Shown here: piece after piece, positions 27,298 to 36,638 of the stretch
Position numbering within the stretch: position 1 is the first letter of the stretch
How the letters are laid out: each line of letters begins with the position of its first letter
DNA from: Saccharibacillus kuerlensis DSM 22868
GTDB lineage: Bacteria > Bacillota > Bacilli > Paenibacillales > Paenibacillaceae
Direction of reading: 5' to 3'
Assembly: GCF_000378145.1 (NCBI RefSeq)
Contig: NZ_KB899284.1
Span: 116,384 to 180,383 of the forward strand
Length of the DNA: 64,000 nt
The notes under the pieces: generated by a model
Databases searched by the model: none
The model's input: only the letters and a program-made list of their open reading frames with translations
What the model was told of the DNA's origin: nothing
Position numbers and translations under genes: made by a program

Positions 27298-29685
27298 ATG
27301 AAACCGCAAACTGTACAAACCGATTACTCGTCGCCCCTTTACTTGAACAAGCTGGATGCTTACTGGCGTGCCGCAAATTACCTGTCGGTCGGACAGATTT
27401 ATCTGAAAGACAATCCGCTGTTGAGAAGACCGCTGGAGGATGAAGACGTCAAAATCCATCCGATCGGTCACTGGGGAACCGTTCCCGGACAGAACTTTAT
27501 CTACGCGCATTTGAACCGTGTTATTCAAAAATACGACTTAAATATGTTCTATATCGAAGGCCCCGGTCATGGCGGTCAGGTCATGGTGTCGAACGCCTAT
27601 CTGGACGGCAGCTACACCGAAATTTATCCTGAGGTCACTCAGGACGAGCGGGGTATGCAGCGGCTGTTCAAGCAGTTCTCGTTTCCCGGCGGGGTTGCTT
27701 CCCATGCTGCGCCGGAAACGCCGGGATCGATCCACGAGGGCGGCGAGCTCGGCTATTCGCTGTCGCACGGCATCGGCACGATTCTCGACAATCCGGATCT
27801 TATCGCGGCGGTCGTGATCGGGGATGGAGAAGCGGAGACAGGGCCGCTTGCGGCTTCCTGGTTCTCGAACCGGTTTATCAATCCGATCAGCGATGGAGCG
27901 GTACTGCCGATCGTCCACGTGAACGGGTTCAAGATCAGCAATCCGACAATGTTCGGCCGGCAGAGCGATGAAGAGTTGGAGCATTATTTCCGTGGACTCG
28001 GCTGGGAGCCTATATTCATCGAAGGCGATGATCCGGCAGTGATGCATACGAAAATGGCGGAGACGCTGGATTCGGCAGTTGAGCGGATCAAGGATATCCA
28101 GCGTCATGCCCGTGATAACAACGATCCGTCTCGTCCGATGTGGCCGGTACTCATTTTCCGTACGCCAAAAGGCTGGACAGGCCCGGAAAAGTGGGACGGC
28201 CAGACGATTGAAGGCTCGTTCCGCGCCCACCAAGTGCCGATTCCGGCCGACCGGCATCATATGCAGTACACACCTGCGCTGACAGAATGGATGAACAGCT
28301 ATCGTCCGCAGGAACTTTTTGACGAGCAGGGCCGCTTGAAGCCGGAAATATCGGACATTCTGCCTAAGGGAGAGCGGCGCATGGCGATGAACCCGGTGAC
28401 CAATGCCGGTAAGATTGTTAAAGATCTAAAATTGCCAGAACTCGCCGATTACGCCGTGAAGATCGACAAACCGGGTGCGCAGGACGATCAAGACATGCAT
28501 GTGCTCGGCGAATACGTTCGCGACGTGATGAAGCTGAATGAAGAGAATCGTAACTTCCGCATTTTCGGTCCTGATGAGACGATGTCCAACCGTTTATCGC
28601 CAGTGTTCGAAGTGACGAAGCGGCAGTGGGTAGCGAAGATCGACGAAGTGAACGACGAATATATGGCACATTACGGACGGGTGATCGATTCGCAGCTGTC
28701 CGAGCATCAGGCGGAAGGCATGCTGGAAGGTTATGTGCTGAGTGGGCGCCATGGCTTCTTCGCCAGCTATGAAGCTTTCCTGAGAGTTGTTGATTCGATG
28801 ATTACCCAGCATTTCAAATGGATGAGAAAAGCGTCTGATCAGGCTTGGAGAGCGGATATTCCATCTCTGAATCTGATCAGCTCGTCGACGGTGTTCCAGC
28901 AGGACCACAACGGCTACACCCACCAAGATCCCGGCATCCTGACCCATCTGGCGGACAAAAAAGCCGAGTTTATCCGCGAGTACCTGCCGGCCGACGCCAA
29001 TACGCTGCTGGCCGTGTTCGGTAAGATCATGAATGATCGCCAGCGGATCAACCTTGTCATCTCGTCCAAGCATCCGCGTCCGCAGTGGTTCAGCATGGAG
29101 GAAGCGGCGGAGCTGGTGGAGCAGGGCGTCAAAATCGTCGATTGGGCGAGCACCGCAAAAAATGGCGAAGAGCCAGACATCGTCATTGCGTCTTCCGGCA
29201 CGGAACCGACAGTCGAGGCGCTGGCGGCGATCCAGATTCTGCATCAGCAGCTGCCAGAACTCAAGATCCGCTGCGTCAATGCGGTCGATCTGCTGCGCCT
29301 GCGCCATCACAAGCGGGACCCGAGAGGACTGACAGACGAAGCGTTCAACGCCATTTTCACCATGGACAAACCGATTGTCTATGCGTTCCACGGCTATGAA
29401 GGGCTGCTAAAAGATCTGTTCTTCGACCATGCCAATCGTAATCTTCATGTGCACGGCTACCGGGAAAACGGCGACATCACCACTCCGTTCGATATGCGCG
29501 TGCTCAACGAAATGGACCGGTTCAGCATCGTCAAGACGGCGGTGCGCAGTCTGCCGAATTCAGAGCGCTACGCGGAGATTGTACGGGAGATGGACGCCAT
29601 GCTGGGCAAGCATACACATTATGTCCGGACAGAAGGAACAGACCTTCCGGAGGTAGCGGATTGGCGCTGGGAAGGGTTAAAGTAA
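27298..29685 (+). CDS. xfp: Phosphoketolase (xylulose 5-phosphate/fructose 6-phosphate)
   Basis: A thiamine-diphosphate enzyme of 795 residues that splits xylulose 5-phosphate (or fructose 6-phosphate) with phosphate to acetyl phosphate and an aldose phosphate. Family motifs are [49 protein letters not shown], and the ThDP/magnesium motif [14 protein letters not shown]. The C-terminal part has [13 protein letters not shown] and [21 protein letters not shown] precedes the ATG at 27298. The frame is open 348 bases further upstream but crosses a terminator, so that start is rejected. Being ThDP-dependent, it uses the cofactor made by the thi operon. Confidence 0.97.
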   Translation: MKPQTVQTDYSSPLYLNKLDAYWRAANYLSVGQIYLKDNPLLRRPLEDEDVKIHPIGHWGTVPGQNFIYAHLNRVIQKYDLNMFYIEGPGHGGQVMVSNAYLDGSYTEIYPEVTQDERGMQRLFKQFSFPGGVASHAAPETPGSIHEGGELGYSLSHGIGTILDNPDLIAAVVIGDGEAETGPLAASWFSNRFINPISDGAVLPIVHVNGFKISNPTMFGRQSDEELEHYFRGLGWEPIFIEGDDPAVMHTKMAETLDSAVERIKDIQRHARDNNDPSRPMWPVLIFRTPKGWTGPEKWDGQTIEGSFRAHQVPIPADRHHMQYTPALTEWMNSYRPQELFDEQGRLKPEISDILPKGERRMAMNPVTNAGKIVKDLKLPELADYAVKIDKPGAQDDQDMHVLGEYVRDVMKLNEENRNFRIFGPDETMSNRLSPVFEVTKRQWVAKIDEVNDEYMAHYGRVIDSQLSEHQAEGMLEGYVLSGRHGFFASYEAFLRVVDSMITQHFKWMRKASDQAWRADIPSLNLISSSTVFQQDHNGYTHQDPGILTHLADKKAEFIREYLPADANTLLAVFGKIMNDRQRINLVISSKHPRPQWFSMEEAAELVEQGVKIVDWASTAKNGEEPDIVIASSGTEPTVEALAAIQILHQQLPELKIRCVNAVDLLRLRHHKRDPRGLTDEAFNAIFTMDKPIVYAFHGYEGLLKDLFFDHANRNLHVHGYRENGDITTPFDMRVLNEMDRFSIVKTAVRSLPNSERYAEIVREMDAMLGKHTHYVRTEGTDLPEVADWRWEGLK

Positions 29686-29767
29686 GCTGGAGCTATTGAG
29701 TAAAGGCTTGGATATGAAGTGGAAATTAATGGACATTGAGTAGCTAATAGTAAAAAACAGTAAGGAG

Positions 29768-29801
29768 AAGAACGCTTTGTAAAAGAAGCGTTCTTCTTTT
29801 T
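29768..29801 (+). terminator. Terminator of xfp
   Basis: AAGAACGCTT and AAGCGTTCTT form a 10-bp stem with an 8-base loop, followed by CTTTTTC. Confidence 0.9.
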
Positions 29802-29939
29802 CGTATCTTTTGTAAAAGTCTGGAAAGGATTGAAAGGCTTGTGTTACGTTAAAATTAGGCAAGCTGCTGTCGATTCATGAGGAAAATCTTGCAGGGGGGA
29901 TTCCGCAGTTGAAGACTTGTTTGGAAAGGGGCAGAGATT

Positions 29940-30599
29940 ATGGTTTTGTTCGTTCTGCTGCTAAGTACTATGTTCTTCGCCCTTTTTATTCTGATCATCA
30001 CTTCGGAGAGCATCGAGAATATGAGAAGAAAAAAGTACAAAGCGTATGAAAGGTTTGGCGCTTATCATATGGGCGGTCTGCCTGGGCTGCCCCGGATGAA
30101 AAGGCTTCAGCTGTTTATGAATGAGCATGTGCTGACGATCAAGCCTTGGCGTCAGCCGGCGCTGATGATTCCCGTGCGGAATATTGCTGAAGTGCGCTTG
30201 TTGGGGGCGAAAAGTCTGAACAGAGATAAGATCGATAATCTGTATACATGGCGGTGTCATTTCGGTGAAATGCCGTTGGGAAGCGATCTGGACCCAATTC
30301 GACAGTGGACGCGATTTCGAAGGCCGAAGTGGTACGTACTGCTTCATTACGTCTGGGAAGATGAAATGCGGGCAGTATGTTTCGGATTTGGCAATGGACA
30401 GGCGGACGAAAGGGAGCAGCAGCCGTTTTACCAATGTTACGAGGTGTTGGAAAGACATGCTGCGGATTATAGAAGGAGAGATCCGAAGGATGCGGTCGGA
30501 ACGGTAAGTTTGCGAAAAAGGATTGTTCAAACTGCCGGGAAATCCGTTTGGCGGAAGGACCCTGAAAGCAACGGAATGACCAGCAGATGGGAGTCTTAG
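29940..30599 (+). CDS. Hypothetical membrane-anchored protein
   Basis: A 219-residue protein with one N-terminal membrane helix (about 2-21, MVLFVLLLSTMFFALFILII) and a soluble domain with alternating strands (LQLFMNEHVLTIKP, MIPVRNIAEVRLL) that recalls a PH-like or bacterial YcxB-type fold. The C-terminal tail is basic. AAAGGGG lies about 10 bases before the ATG. No family is recognised with certainty, and neighbours give no clue. Confidence 0.65.
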   Translation: MVLFVLLLSTMFFALFILIITSESIENMRRKKYKAYERFGAYHMGGLPGLPRMKRLQLFMNEHVLTIKPWRQPALMIPVRNIAEVRLLGAKSLNRDKIDNLYTWRCHFGEMPLGSDLDPIRQWTRFRRPKWYVLLHYVWEDEMRAVCFGFGNGQADEREQQPFYQCYEVLERHAADYRRRDPKDAVGTVSLRKRIVQTAGKSVWRKDPESNGMTSRWES

Positions 30600-30737
30600 A
30601 ATCACAAGCGGCGTTGTCATATTTTTTTGTCACCCACGTCTCATTCTGATCTTTTTCTGACCTATTTACACGGAAGCCGGAATAACGTATATTTCATCCA
30701 TTCCGTCTATGGGTCCGGAAGAGAAAGGAAGGCTAAT

Positions 30738-32027
30738 ATGAACACAACGAATAGGATAGAGCGCGCCCAAGCGCTTATTCGTACTTATGCGGCATCGCCG
30801 GAGCAGCAGCAAAAATTATATCGGCGTACGCTGATCACCGTGATCCTCTCGCAGATTTTCGGCGGTGCGGGTCTTGCTGCCGGCATAACCGTCGGTGCGC
30901 TGATCGCGCAGGATATGCTGGGAACGGACAATTTCACAGGGGTTCCTACCGCTCTGTTTACACTGGGGTCGGCGGCAGCTGCGCTGCTGGTAGGCCGTTA
31001 TTCGCAGCGATTCGGCCGACGAATGGGACTGGGTCTTGGATTTATCGTCGGTGGCATTGGAGCGATCGGAGTTGTGCTTGCGGCGATAAGCAGCAGCATT
31101 ATCCTGCTGCTGATTTCCCTGCTGATTTACGGCGCAGGCAGCGCGACGAATCTGCAGGCCCGGTATGCCGGAACCGATCTTGCCGGTCCGAAGCAGCGTG
31201 CGACAGCCGCGAGCATGGCGATGGTCTTTACAACGATTGGCGCGGTTGCCGGTCCCAACCTCGTTGGAGTAACTGGTGATTTTGCAGAATCTATCGGTGT
31301 TCCCAGCTTGGCAGGGCCATTTATTTTGGCGGCAGTCGCTTATTTTCTGGCCGGTATCATTCTGCTGATTCTGCTTCGCCCCGACCCTCTGCTGGTCGCC
31401 AAAGAAGTAGCAAAGCAGGCTGTACAGAGCGGGACAGCTTCGGTCGGCACCGCTACAGCCGCCGATAGTCGAAGAGGGATTACGCTCGGCGCACTGGTGA
31501 TGATCTTGACACAGATCGTGATGGTCGCGGTCATGACAATGACACCCGTACATATGAGACATCACGGTCACGGCCTGGAGGAAGTGGGATTGGTCATCGG
31601 TTTTCATGTCGGCGCCATGTATCTCCCATCTCTAATTACAGGCGTCCTTGTCGACAAGATCGGCCGGATTGCCATGGCAGCGGCTTCCGGCATTACCCTG
31701 CTTCTGGCAGGGATAACCGCCGCGCTGGCGCCTGCCGATTCGCTGTTTATGCTGATCGTCGCGCTGGTTCTGCTCGGTCTGGGCTGGAATTTCGGCCTGA
31801 TCAGCGGAACGGCCATGATCGTGGATTCGACAACCGCGGCCAATCGGGCCAAAGTGCAGGGTTCGGTGGACGTGCTGATTGCACTCTCCGGTGCTTCCGG
31901 CGGTATGCTCTCCGGCATGGTCGTCGCCAATTCAAGTTATGCGACGCTCTCGTATGCAGGAGGTTTTATTGCACTGGCACTGGTTCCGTTTATGCTGTGG
32001 AAAGGACCTCGTCCTACAAAAGCTTGA
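30738..32027 (+). CDS. MFS transporter
   Basis: A 429-residue protein with about 12 hydrophobic helices. The helix 2-3 loop is GRYSQRFGRRMGLGLGF, a good match to the MFS A motif, and the second half has LVDKIGRIAMAAAS in the equivalent loop. GAAAGGAAGG precedes the ATG at 30738. The longer open frame upstream has no ribosome binding site. The substrate is unknown. It is monocistronic and closed by a terminator. Confidence 0.9.
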   Translation: MNTTNRIERAQALIRTYAASPEQQQKLYRRTLITVILSQIFGGAGLAAGITVGALIAQDMLGTDNFTGVPTALFTLGSAAAALLVGRYSQRFGRRMGLGLGFIVGGIGAIGVVLAAISSSIILLLISLLIYGAGSATNLQARYAGTDLAGPKQRATAASMAMVFTTIGAVAGPNLVGVTGDFAESIGVPSLAGPFILAAVAYFLAGIILLILLRPDPLLVAKEVAKQAVQSGTASVGTATAADSRRGITLGALVMILTQIVMVAVMTMTPVHMRHHGHGLEEVGLVIGFHVGAMYLPSLITGVLVDKIGRIAMAAASGITLLLAGITAALAPADSLFMLIVALVLLGLGWNFGLISGTAMIVDSTTAANRAKVQGSVDVLIALSGASGGMLSGMVVANSSYATLSYAGGFIALALVPFMLWKGPRPTKA

Positions 32028-32039
32028 ACAATTTGTGCG

Positions 32040-32064
32040 ACCGGCTCCTTGAGCCGGTTTTTTG
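32040..32064 (+). terminator. Terminator of the MFS gene
   Basis: ACCGGCTC and GAGCCGGT around CTT, followed by TTTTTG. Confidence 0.88.
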
Positions 32065-32104
32065 TGTTCTTATTAATAAAAAAGAACAATTCCCGAATCT
32101 CGCA

Positions 32105-32118
32105 TGAAAACGCCTCCA
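32105..32118 (+). promoter_or_regulatory. cre-like site before the GH3 gene
   Basis: TGAAAACGCCTCCA matches the Bacillus cre consensus TGWAARCGYTWNCW at 13 of 14 positions and lies 75 bases before the GH3 start. CcpA repression by preferred sugars is likely but inferred. Confidence 0.55.
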
Positions 32119-32192
32119 ATTGTTCGGGTAGTGCCGGGCCGCCGACTTATCATAAAATGAAGATAAGAAAGCGCATTCGAAGGAGGACCACC

Positions 32193-35117
32193 ATGTCTAT
32201 CGAAACCAACTACCCGTTTCAAGATACATCGCTCCCGCTTGAGGAGAGAGTAAACGACCTTGTCTCCCGCTTCACGCTGGAGGAAAAAGTCGACCTGATG
32301 ATCCAATACCAGACTGCCGTCGAGCGTCTTGGCGTAAAAGCTTATAAGCACGGTACCGAAGCCGCACACGGCATGGCTTGGCTGGGTGAAGCAACCGGTT
32401 ATCCGCAGCCGATCGGCTTGTCGAGCATTTGGGACGAAGACCTGCTCAAAGAAATCGGCAGCGCAATCGGCGACGAAGCGCGCGGTTTCTACAAACGCAA
32501 TCCGGAAATCAACGGACTGACGCTGTGGGCGCCAACTGTCGATATGGAACGCGACCCTCGTTGGGGACGGACCGAAGAAGCATACGGCGAAGATCCGATT
32601 CTGGCCGGTAAACTGGCTTCTGCGCTCGTGCAGGGCATTCAAGGTGATCATCCGACGGTTCTGAAAGCGGTTGCCACCCTGAAGCACTTTATCGCTAACA
32701 ATAACGAAGTGGGCCGCGGCGACGCTTCGGTCAGCATCGACCCACGCAACATGCGCGAATATTATCTCAAAGCATTCGAAATTCCATTCAAAGAAGGCGG
32801 CGCGCAGTCAATGATGACGTCGTACAACGCCGTCAACGGCGTTCCGGCCAACCTGAATCCGGACGTTAACGGGATCGTCAAAGGCGAGTGGGGCATGGAC
32901 GGATTCGTAGTCAGCGATGCGTTCGACGTATCCGGCACGGTGCGCGATCACGGCTATCTGGAGTCGCATACGGAAGCGGTTGCCCGCTCCGTCAAGGAAG
33001 GCGGCATCGACAGTTTGACCGACGACGGCGAGCTGATGAAGTCTTCGCTGCGCGAAGCGCTCAAAGACGGACAGATTACGGAAGAGGATCTCGACGTGGC
33101 ACTGCGCAATACGTTCCGAGTACGTTTCCGTCTGGGCGAGTTCGAACCGGAGGAGAGCAACCCGTACGCGTCCATCAACGAATCCGTCATTATGAAAAAG
33201 GAGCATGCCGAACTGGCTCGCATCGCTGCACGCAAAGCGGTCGTACTGCTCAAGAACGACAAGAAGACGCTGCCGCTGCAGGCGGACAAGCTGAACAAAG
33301 TTGCCGTCATCGGACCGCTTGGCGGAACCGTCTACCGCGACTGGTACAGCGGCGAACTGCCGTACGCGATCACGCCGCTGGCTGGTATTCAGGAGAAACT
33401 GGACGGCGCAGGCCAAGGCGGACAAACGCAGTTTGCCGGCGGAACGGATCGGATCAAGCTGAAGTCGAAAAAGAACGGCAAATACGTATCGGTACAGGCC
33501 GGCGAAGAGTCGCCGCTTGCGGCTTCGGCCGACTCGGCGGACGACGCGTCCGTGTTCGAACTGACCGATTGGGGCTGGGATAACGCAACGCTGATTGCCG
33601 AACAAAACGGTCTGTATCTGACTACCGACGATCGGATCGTGAAGGCATCGGCGAACCGCATCTGGGAATGGTTTACGAAAGAAGTGTTCCTTGTTCGTCC
33701 GGAAAATGGCGGCACCGGTACTGCAGGCGATCATTCGTCTGTCACGTTCTCGACGTGGAAAGATACGCCGGTCACGGTAGGCGAGAATGGTGAACTGCTG
33801 TCGGGCGACGGTCGTGGTGAAGAAACGTCGAACGAGATCGATGCTGGCGGTACATCGGCGTTGGGCGGATCTGCGGTAGAAGTGCAGGCCGATGCTTTTG
33901 AAGTGGAAAAAGTAACGGACAAATTTGAAGCGGCCCGTATCGCTGCTCGCAATGCGGAAGTCGCAGTTGTCTTCGTCGGCAACCATCCGCTGATCAACGG
34001 CAAGGAAACAGTTGACCGTCCGGACATCACACTGCCGGAATCGCAGGAGCAGCTGATCAAAGAAGTGATGGCCGTTAATCCGAATACGATTGTGGTGGTC
34101 ATCGGCAGCTACCCATACGCTCTCAACTGGGTGAACGACAATGTGCCTGCGGTACTGTACTCCACCCATGCCGGTCAGGAAGTCGGCCGTGCAATCGCGG
34201 ACGTGCTGTTCGGCGAAGAAAACCCGGCAGGACGTCTGAGTATGACCTGGTACAAATCGGTCGACCAGCTGCCGGAATTTATGGATTACGACATTATCCA
34301 AGGCAATCGTACGTATCGGTATTTCGAAGGCGATGTACTGTATCCGTTCGGCTACGGATTGTCGTACACGACGTTCTCTTATGACAGTCTGAAGCTGGAT
34401 CAACCGAGCGTTGAAGGATCGGAAGACGCGCGGATCGGTCTGACCGTTACGGTAAGCAATACGGGCGAGCTGGACGGCGATGAAGTCGTGCAGATCTATG
34501 GTCGTGTGGAACAGTCCCGTGTGAAGCGTCCGTCTAAGCAGCTGCTGGCTTTCCGCCGCGTTAAGCTGGCTGCGGGCGAATCCAAGCAGATATCGTTCAG
34601 CATTAAGCTTGCGGAACTGGCGGTATGGGACGTCACCCGGGAGCGTTTCGTCATCGAAAATGCCCAGTACACACTGCTGGCCGGTCCTTCATCGGAAGAG
34701 CTGCCGGTAAGTGCGGCGCTTGAAGTATCCGGTGAGACGATCCCACCACGCGATCTGACGCAGCCAACGAAAGCGATCAACTACGACGCTTATGACGGAG
34801 TCATCCTCGGCGAATGCCATGAAGGCGGCAGCGCGATCGAAGTGACCGGAGATGCCGGATGGATCGCGTTCAAAGACGCCGAGTTTGGCGCCGGTGCGGA
34901 ATCCTTGACGATCCGCACTGCAAGCGCAGGCGGCGGCACCGTTGATGTTCGCCTGGGCAGTCCGGAAGGTCAGCTTGTCGGAACGGCTTCTATTGAAGTG
35001 GGCGGCGTTCAGCAGTGGAACGACGTCAGCGTTTCGCTGAACGGTGTGAGTGGACGTGAGGACGTATATCTTGTTCTGAACGGTAAATTGGCAGTCAGCA
35101 GCATTCGTTTTGCTTAA
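32193..35117 (+). CDS. GH3 beta-glucosidase-type glycosidase with inserted and C-terminal accessory domains
   Basis: A 974-residue cytoplasmic protein without signal peptide. The GH3 N-domain (about 10-310) has WAPTVDMERDPRWGRTEE, KHFIANNNE and the nucleophile Asp242 in GFVVSDAFDV. The C-domain starts near 340 (AARKAVVLLKND) and is interrupted by about 140 residues (about 415-555, including KLKSKKNGKYVSVQAG and GLYLTTDDRIV) that look like a beta-trefoil/fascin-type module. A FnIII-like domain (about 740-845) and a C-terminal CBM6-like jelly roll (about 850-974) follow. AAGGAGG precedes the ATG at 32193. It probably cleaves a beta- or alpha-linked oligosaccharide. The exact sugar is not inferable. 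Confidence 0.93.
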   Translation: MSIETNYPFQDTSLPLEERVNDLVSRFTLEEKVDLMIQYQTAVERLGVKAYKHGTEAAHGMAWLGEATGYPQPIGLSSIWDEDLLKEIGSAIGDEARGFYKRNPEINGLTLWAPTVDMERDPRWGRTEEAYGEDPILAGKLASALVQGIQGDHPTVLKAVATLKHFIANNNEVGRGDASVSIDPRNMREYYLKAFEIPFKEGGAQSMMTSYNAVNGVPANLNPDVNGIVKGEWGMDGFVVSDAFDVSGTVRDHGYLESHTEAVARSVKEGGIDSLTDDGELMKSSLREALKDGQITEEDLDVALRNTFRVRFRLGEFEPEESNPYASINESVIMKKEHAELARIAARKAVVLLKNDKKTLPLQADKLNKVAVIGPLGGTVYRDWYSGELPYAITPLAGIQEKLDGAGQGGQTQFAGGTDRIKLKSKKNGKYVSVQAGEESPLAASADSADDASVFELTDWGWDNATLIAEQNGLYLTTDDRIVKASANRIWEWFTKEVFLVRPENGGTGTAGDHSSVTFSTWKDTPVTVGENGELLSGDGRGEETSNEIDAGGTSALGGSAVEVQADAFEVEKVTDKFEAARIAARNAEVAVVFVGNHPLINGKETVDRPDITLPESQEQLIKEVMAVNPNTIVVVIGSYPYALNWVNDNVPAVLYSTHAGQEVGRAIADVLFGEENPAGRLSMTWYKSVDQLPEFMDYDIIQGNRTYRYFEGDVLYPFGYGLSYTTFSYDSLKLDQPSVEGSEDARIGLTVTVSNTGELDGDEVVQIYGRVEQSRVKRPSKQLLAFRRVKLAAGESKQISFSIKLAELAVWDVTRERFVIENAQYTLLAGPSSEELPVSAALEVSGETIPPRDLTQPTKAINYDAYDGVILGECHEGGSAIEVTGDAGWIAFKDAEFGAGAESLTIRTASAGGGTVDVRLGSPEGQLVGTASIEVGGVQQWNDVSVSLNGVSGREDVYLVLNGKLAVSSIRFA

Positions 35118-35182
35118 GAAACTGCTTGCAGGGTCATAGCAATAAGATTCCTTATCGAAAGAGAGTCTTCATCATGCAGAGA

Positions 35183-35218
35183 AACCAGCTTTCCGGATAG
35201 CGGAGAGCTGGTTTTTTG
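35183..35218 (+). terminator. Terminator of the GH3 gene
   Basis: AACCAGCT...TCCG and CGGA...AGCTGGTT form an interrupted 12-bp stem followed by TTTTT. Confidence 0.88.
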
Positions 35219-35363
35219 CAGTTCCGATTAATTTCCTGCTGAATGCTTTGCATCGGTGAGTTTTTACCATTTAATTATACTGGTCAATCCTCTTTAAAAA
35301 AGCTGTGTGTTCTCAGCTGCAATTCAACTAAAATGAGGTAAATTCAATTTAGGGGGAGTTTTA

Positions 35364-35555
35364 ATGGGATTAGAAATGAAAAAAAGATGCGAAAGATGCC
35401 TAGAAAGCGTAGAATTAGAAGCTTATATTTGCGTTCATGAATGTACGTTCTGCCACAATTGTACGACGCAGATGTCTTACGTTTGTCCAAACTGCAACGG
35501 GGAACTTGTAAAAAGGCCAAGACCAAAGGGAGCATCTCCAATCCATTCATCATAA
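35364..35555 (+). CDS. DUF1272 zinc-ribbon protein
   Basis: A 63-residue protein with four CxxC-type pairs (CERC, a single Cys in YICVHECTFC, CHNC, CPNC) and the ending NCNGELVKRPRPKG that matches the DUF1272 family. It probably binds zinc. Function unknown in the family. GGGGAG precedes the ATG. The acetyltransferase gene follows after 31 bases, so they may be co-transcribed. Confidence 0.85.
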   Translation: MGLEMKKRCERCLESVELEAYICVHECTFCHNCTTQMSYVCPNCNGELVKRPRPKGASPIHSS

Positions 35556-35586
35556 TAAAATCTGAAAAGACAGAAAAGAGGTACAG

Positions 35587-36186
35587 ATGGCAGAGAATGA
35601 GACCGGCGAGTATGCCAAGCATCCAACCCCCACTATCGAAATCGTCCGTTTTGAAGCAGAGCATATTCCTTACATCAACGACATGAACGAGGCTTTTCCG
35701 ATCTTCGGACGGCTTGTGCCAAGATTGGAGGAAGGAGTCTGGTCACACAAGGAAGAGCTGTTTGGCAGTACGCAAATTAGCAGCTTCCCCGACGACCGTC
35801 TTGAGTGGAACGAGTATATCGGCAGCGATCAAAAAATTATTTTCCTCGCCTTTTATGGAGCAAAATGTGTGGGACAGGTTCGAATCGTCCGAGACTGGAC
35901 AAATTACGCCTATATCGAGAATTTAGCTGTGCGCGGCTCGCATCGCGGAAGAGGTGTGAGCGCTGGGCTGATGCTGCAGGCGGAACGTTGGGCACGGAAG
36001 CAGGAACTGCACGGGATTTCGCTGGAAGCGCAGGACGATAATCTTGCTGCGTGCCGATTTTATCTCAAACAGGGCATGAAACTCGGAGGCGTCGACACGC
36101 TGAAGCAGGCGGCCAATCCAGAGATCGAAGCTACGTTGTATTTTTACAAGCTTTTTGAAATGACTGAAGAATTGCAAGTGGATTAG
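35587..36186 (+). CDS. GNAT acetyltransferase, streptothricin acetyltransferase (SatA)-like
   Basis: A 199-residue GNAT protein with the acetyl-CoA loop VRGSHRGRGVSAGLM (about 118-132) and the C-terminal LEAQDDNLAACRFYLKQGMKLGG typical of Bacillus SatA-type streptothricin N-acetyltransferases, which acetylate the beta-lysine amino group. The ending ATLYFYKLF also fits. AGAGGT lies before the ATG. The drug specificity is by similarity only; other amine substrates are possible. Confidence 0.8.
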   Translation: MAENETGEYAKHPTPTIEIVRFEAEHIPYINDMNEAFPIFGRLVPRLEEGVWSHKEELFGSTQISSFPDDRLEWNEYIGSDQKIIFLAFYGAKCVGQVRIVRDWTNYAYIENLAVRGSHRGRGVSAGLMLQAERWARKQELHGISLEAQDDNLAACRFYLKQGMKLGGVDTLKQAANPEIEATLYFYKLFEMTEELQVD

Positions 36187-36638
36187 GGAGTTGAAGAAGT
36201 TGATGAAAGGGCATGGCATGAAAAAAAGAGCTTGTTCGGCGATCTACCGATGCAGGGCAGGGGCTGATAAGCTGCATAAAGTACAACAATATCGATTGAA
36301 AAAGGTTTGCTGGAGAACTGTTGTTGTATAACATACAACATTCTGCTCGATAAATGGCTGGATACAAGGAAAAGCAGCCGAAAATGCTGTATAAACTACA
36401 GCTTAGGCGTGCAACCATACCTTTTGTACGGAAAAAGGTTGTAAAAACTGCAAAATTGGGAATCCGAGATGATCAGTAGATTTCCTTCCATATTGTGATT
36501 GTGTGTAACCTCTTTATCAAGCTGAACAGAGACGATTCAGCTTGTCCCAACTCTCGTTCGTTATCCACGAAACTGGAAATAAGATCCATTCCCCTTTACT
36601 TTAAGGGAGAATAATAAATCCAACAAGGAGGCTTTCCC
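36187..36638. other. 452-base intergenic region upstream of selO
   Basis: It contains a hairpin without T run (CAAGCTGAA ... TTCAGCTTG, 36518-36544) and three copies of TACAACA/TGTTGTA at about 36282, 36322 and 36334 that could be operator half-sites. The A-rich flank of selO carries AAGGAGG. No small gene was found. Confidence 0.4.

Noticed and set aside
32808..34403. 531-residue open frame on the minus strand
   Set aside because: It lies wholly antisense to the GH3 gene, has no ribosome binding site and no recognisable domain. It is a high-GC shadow frame.
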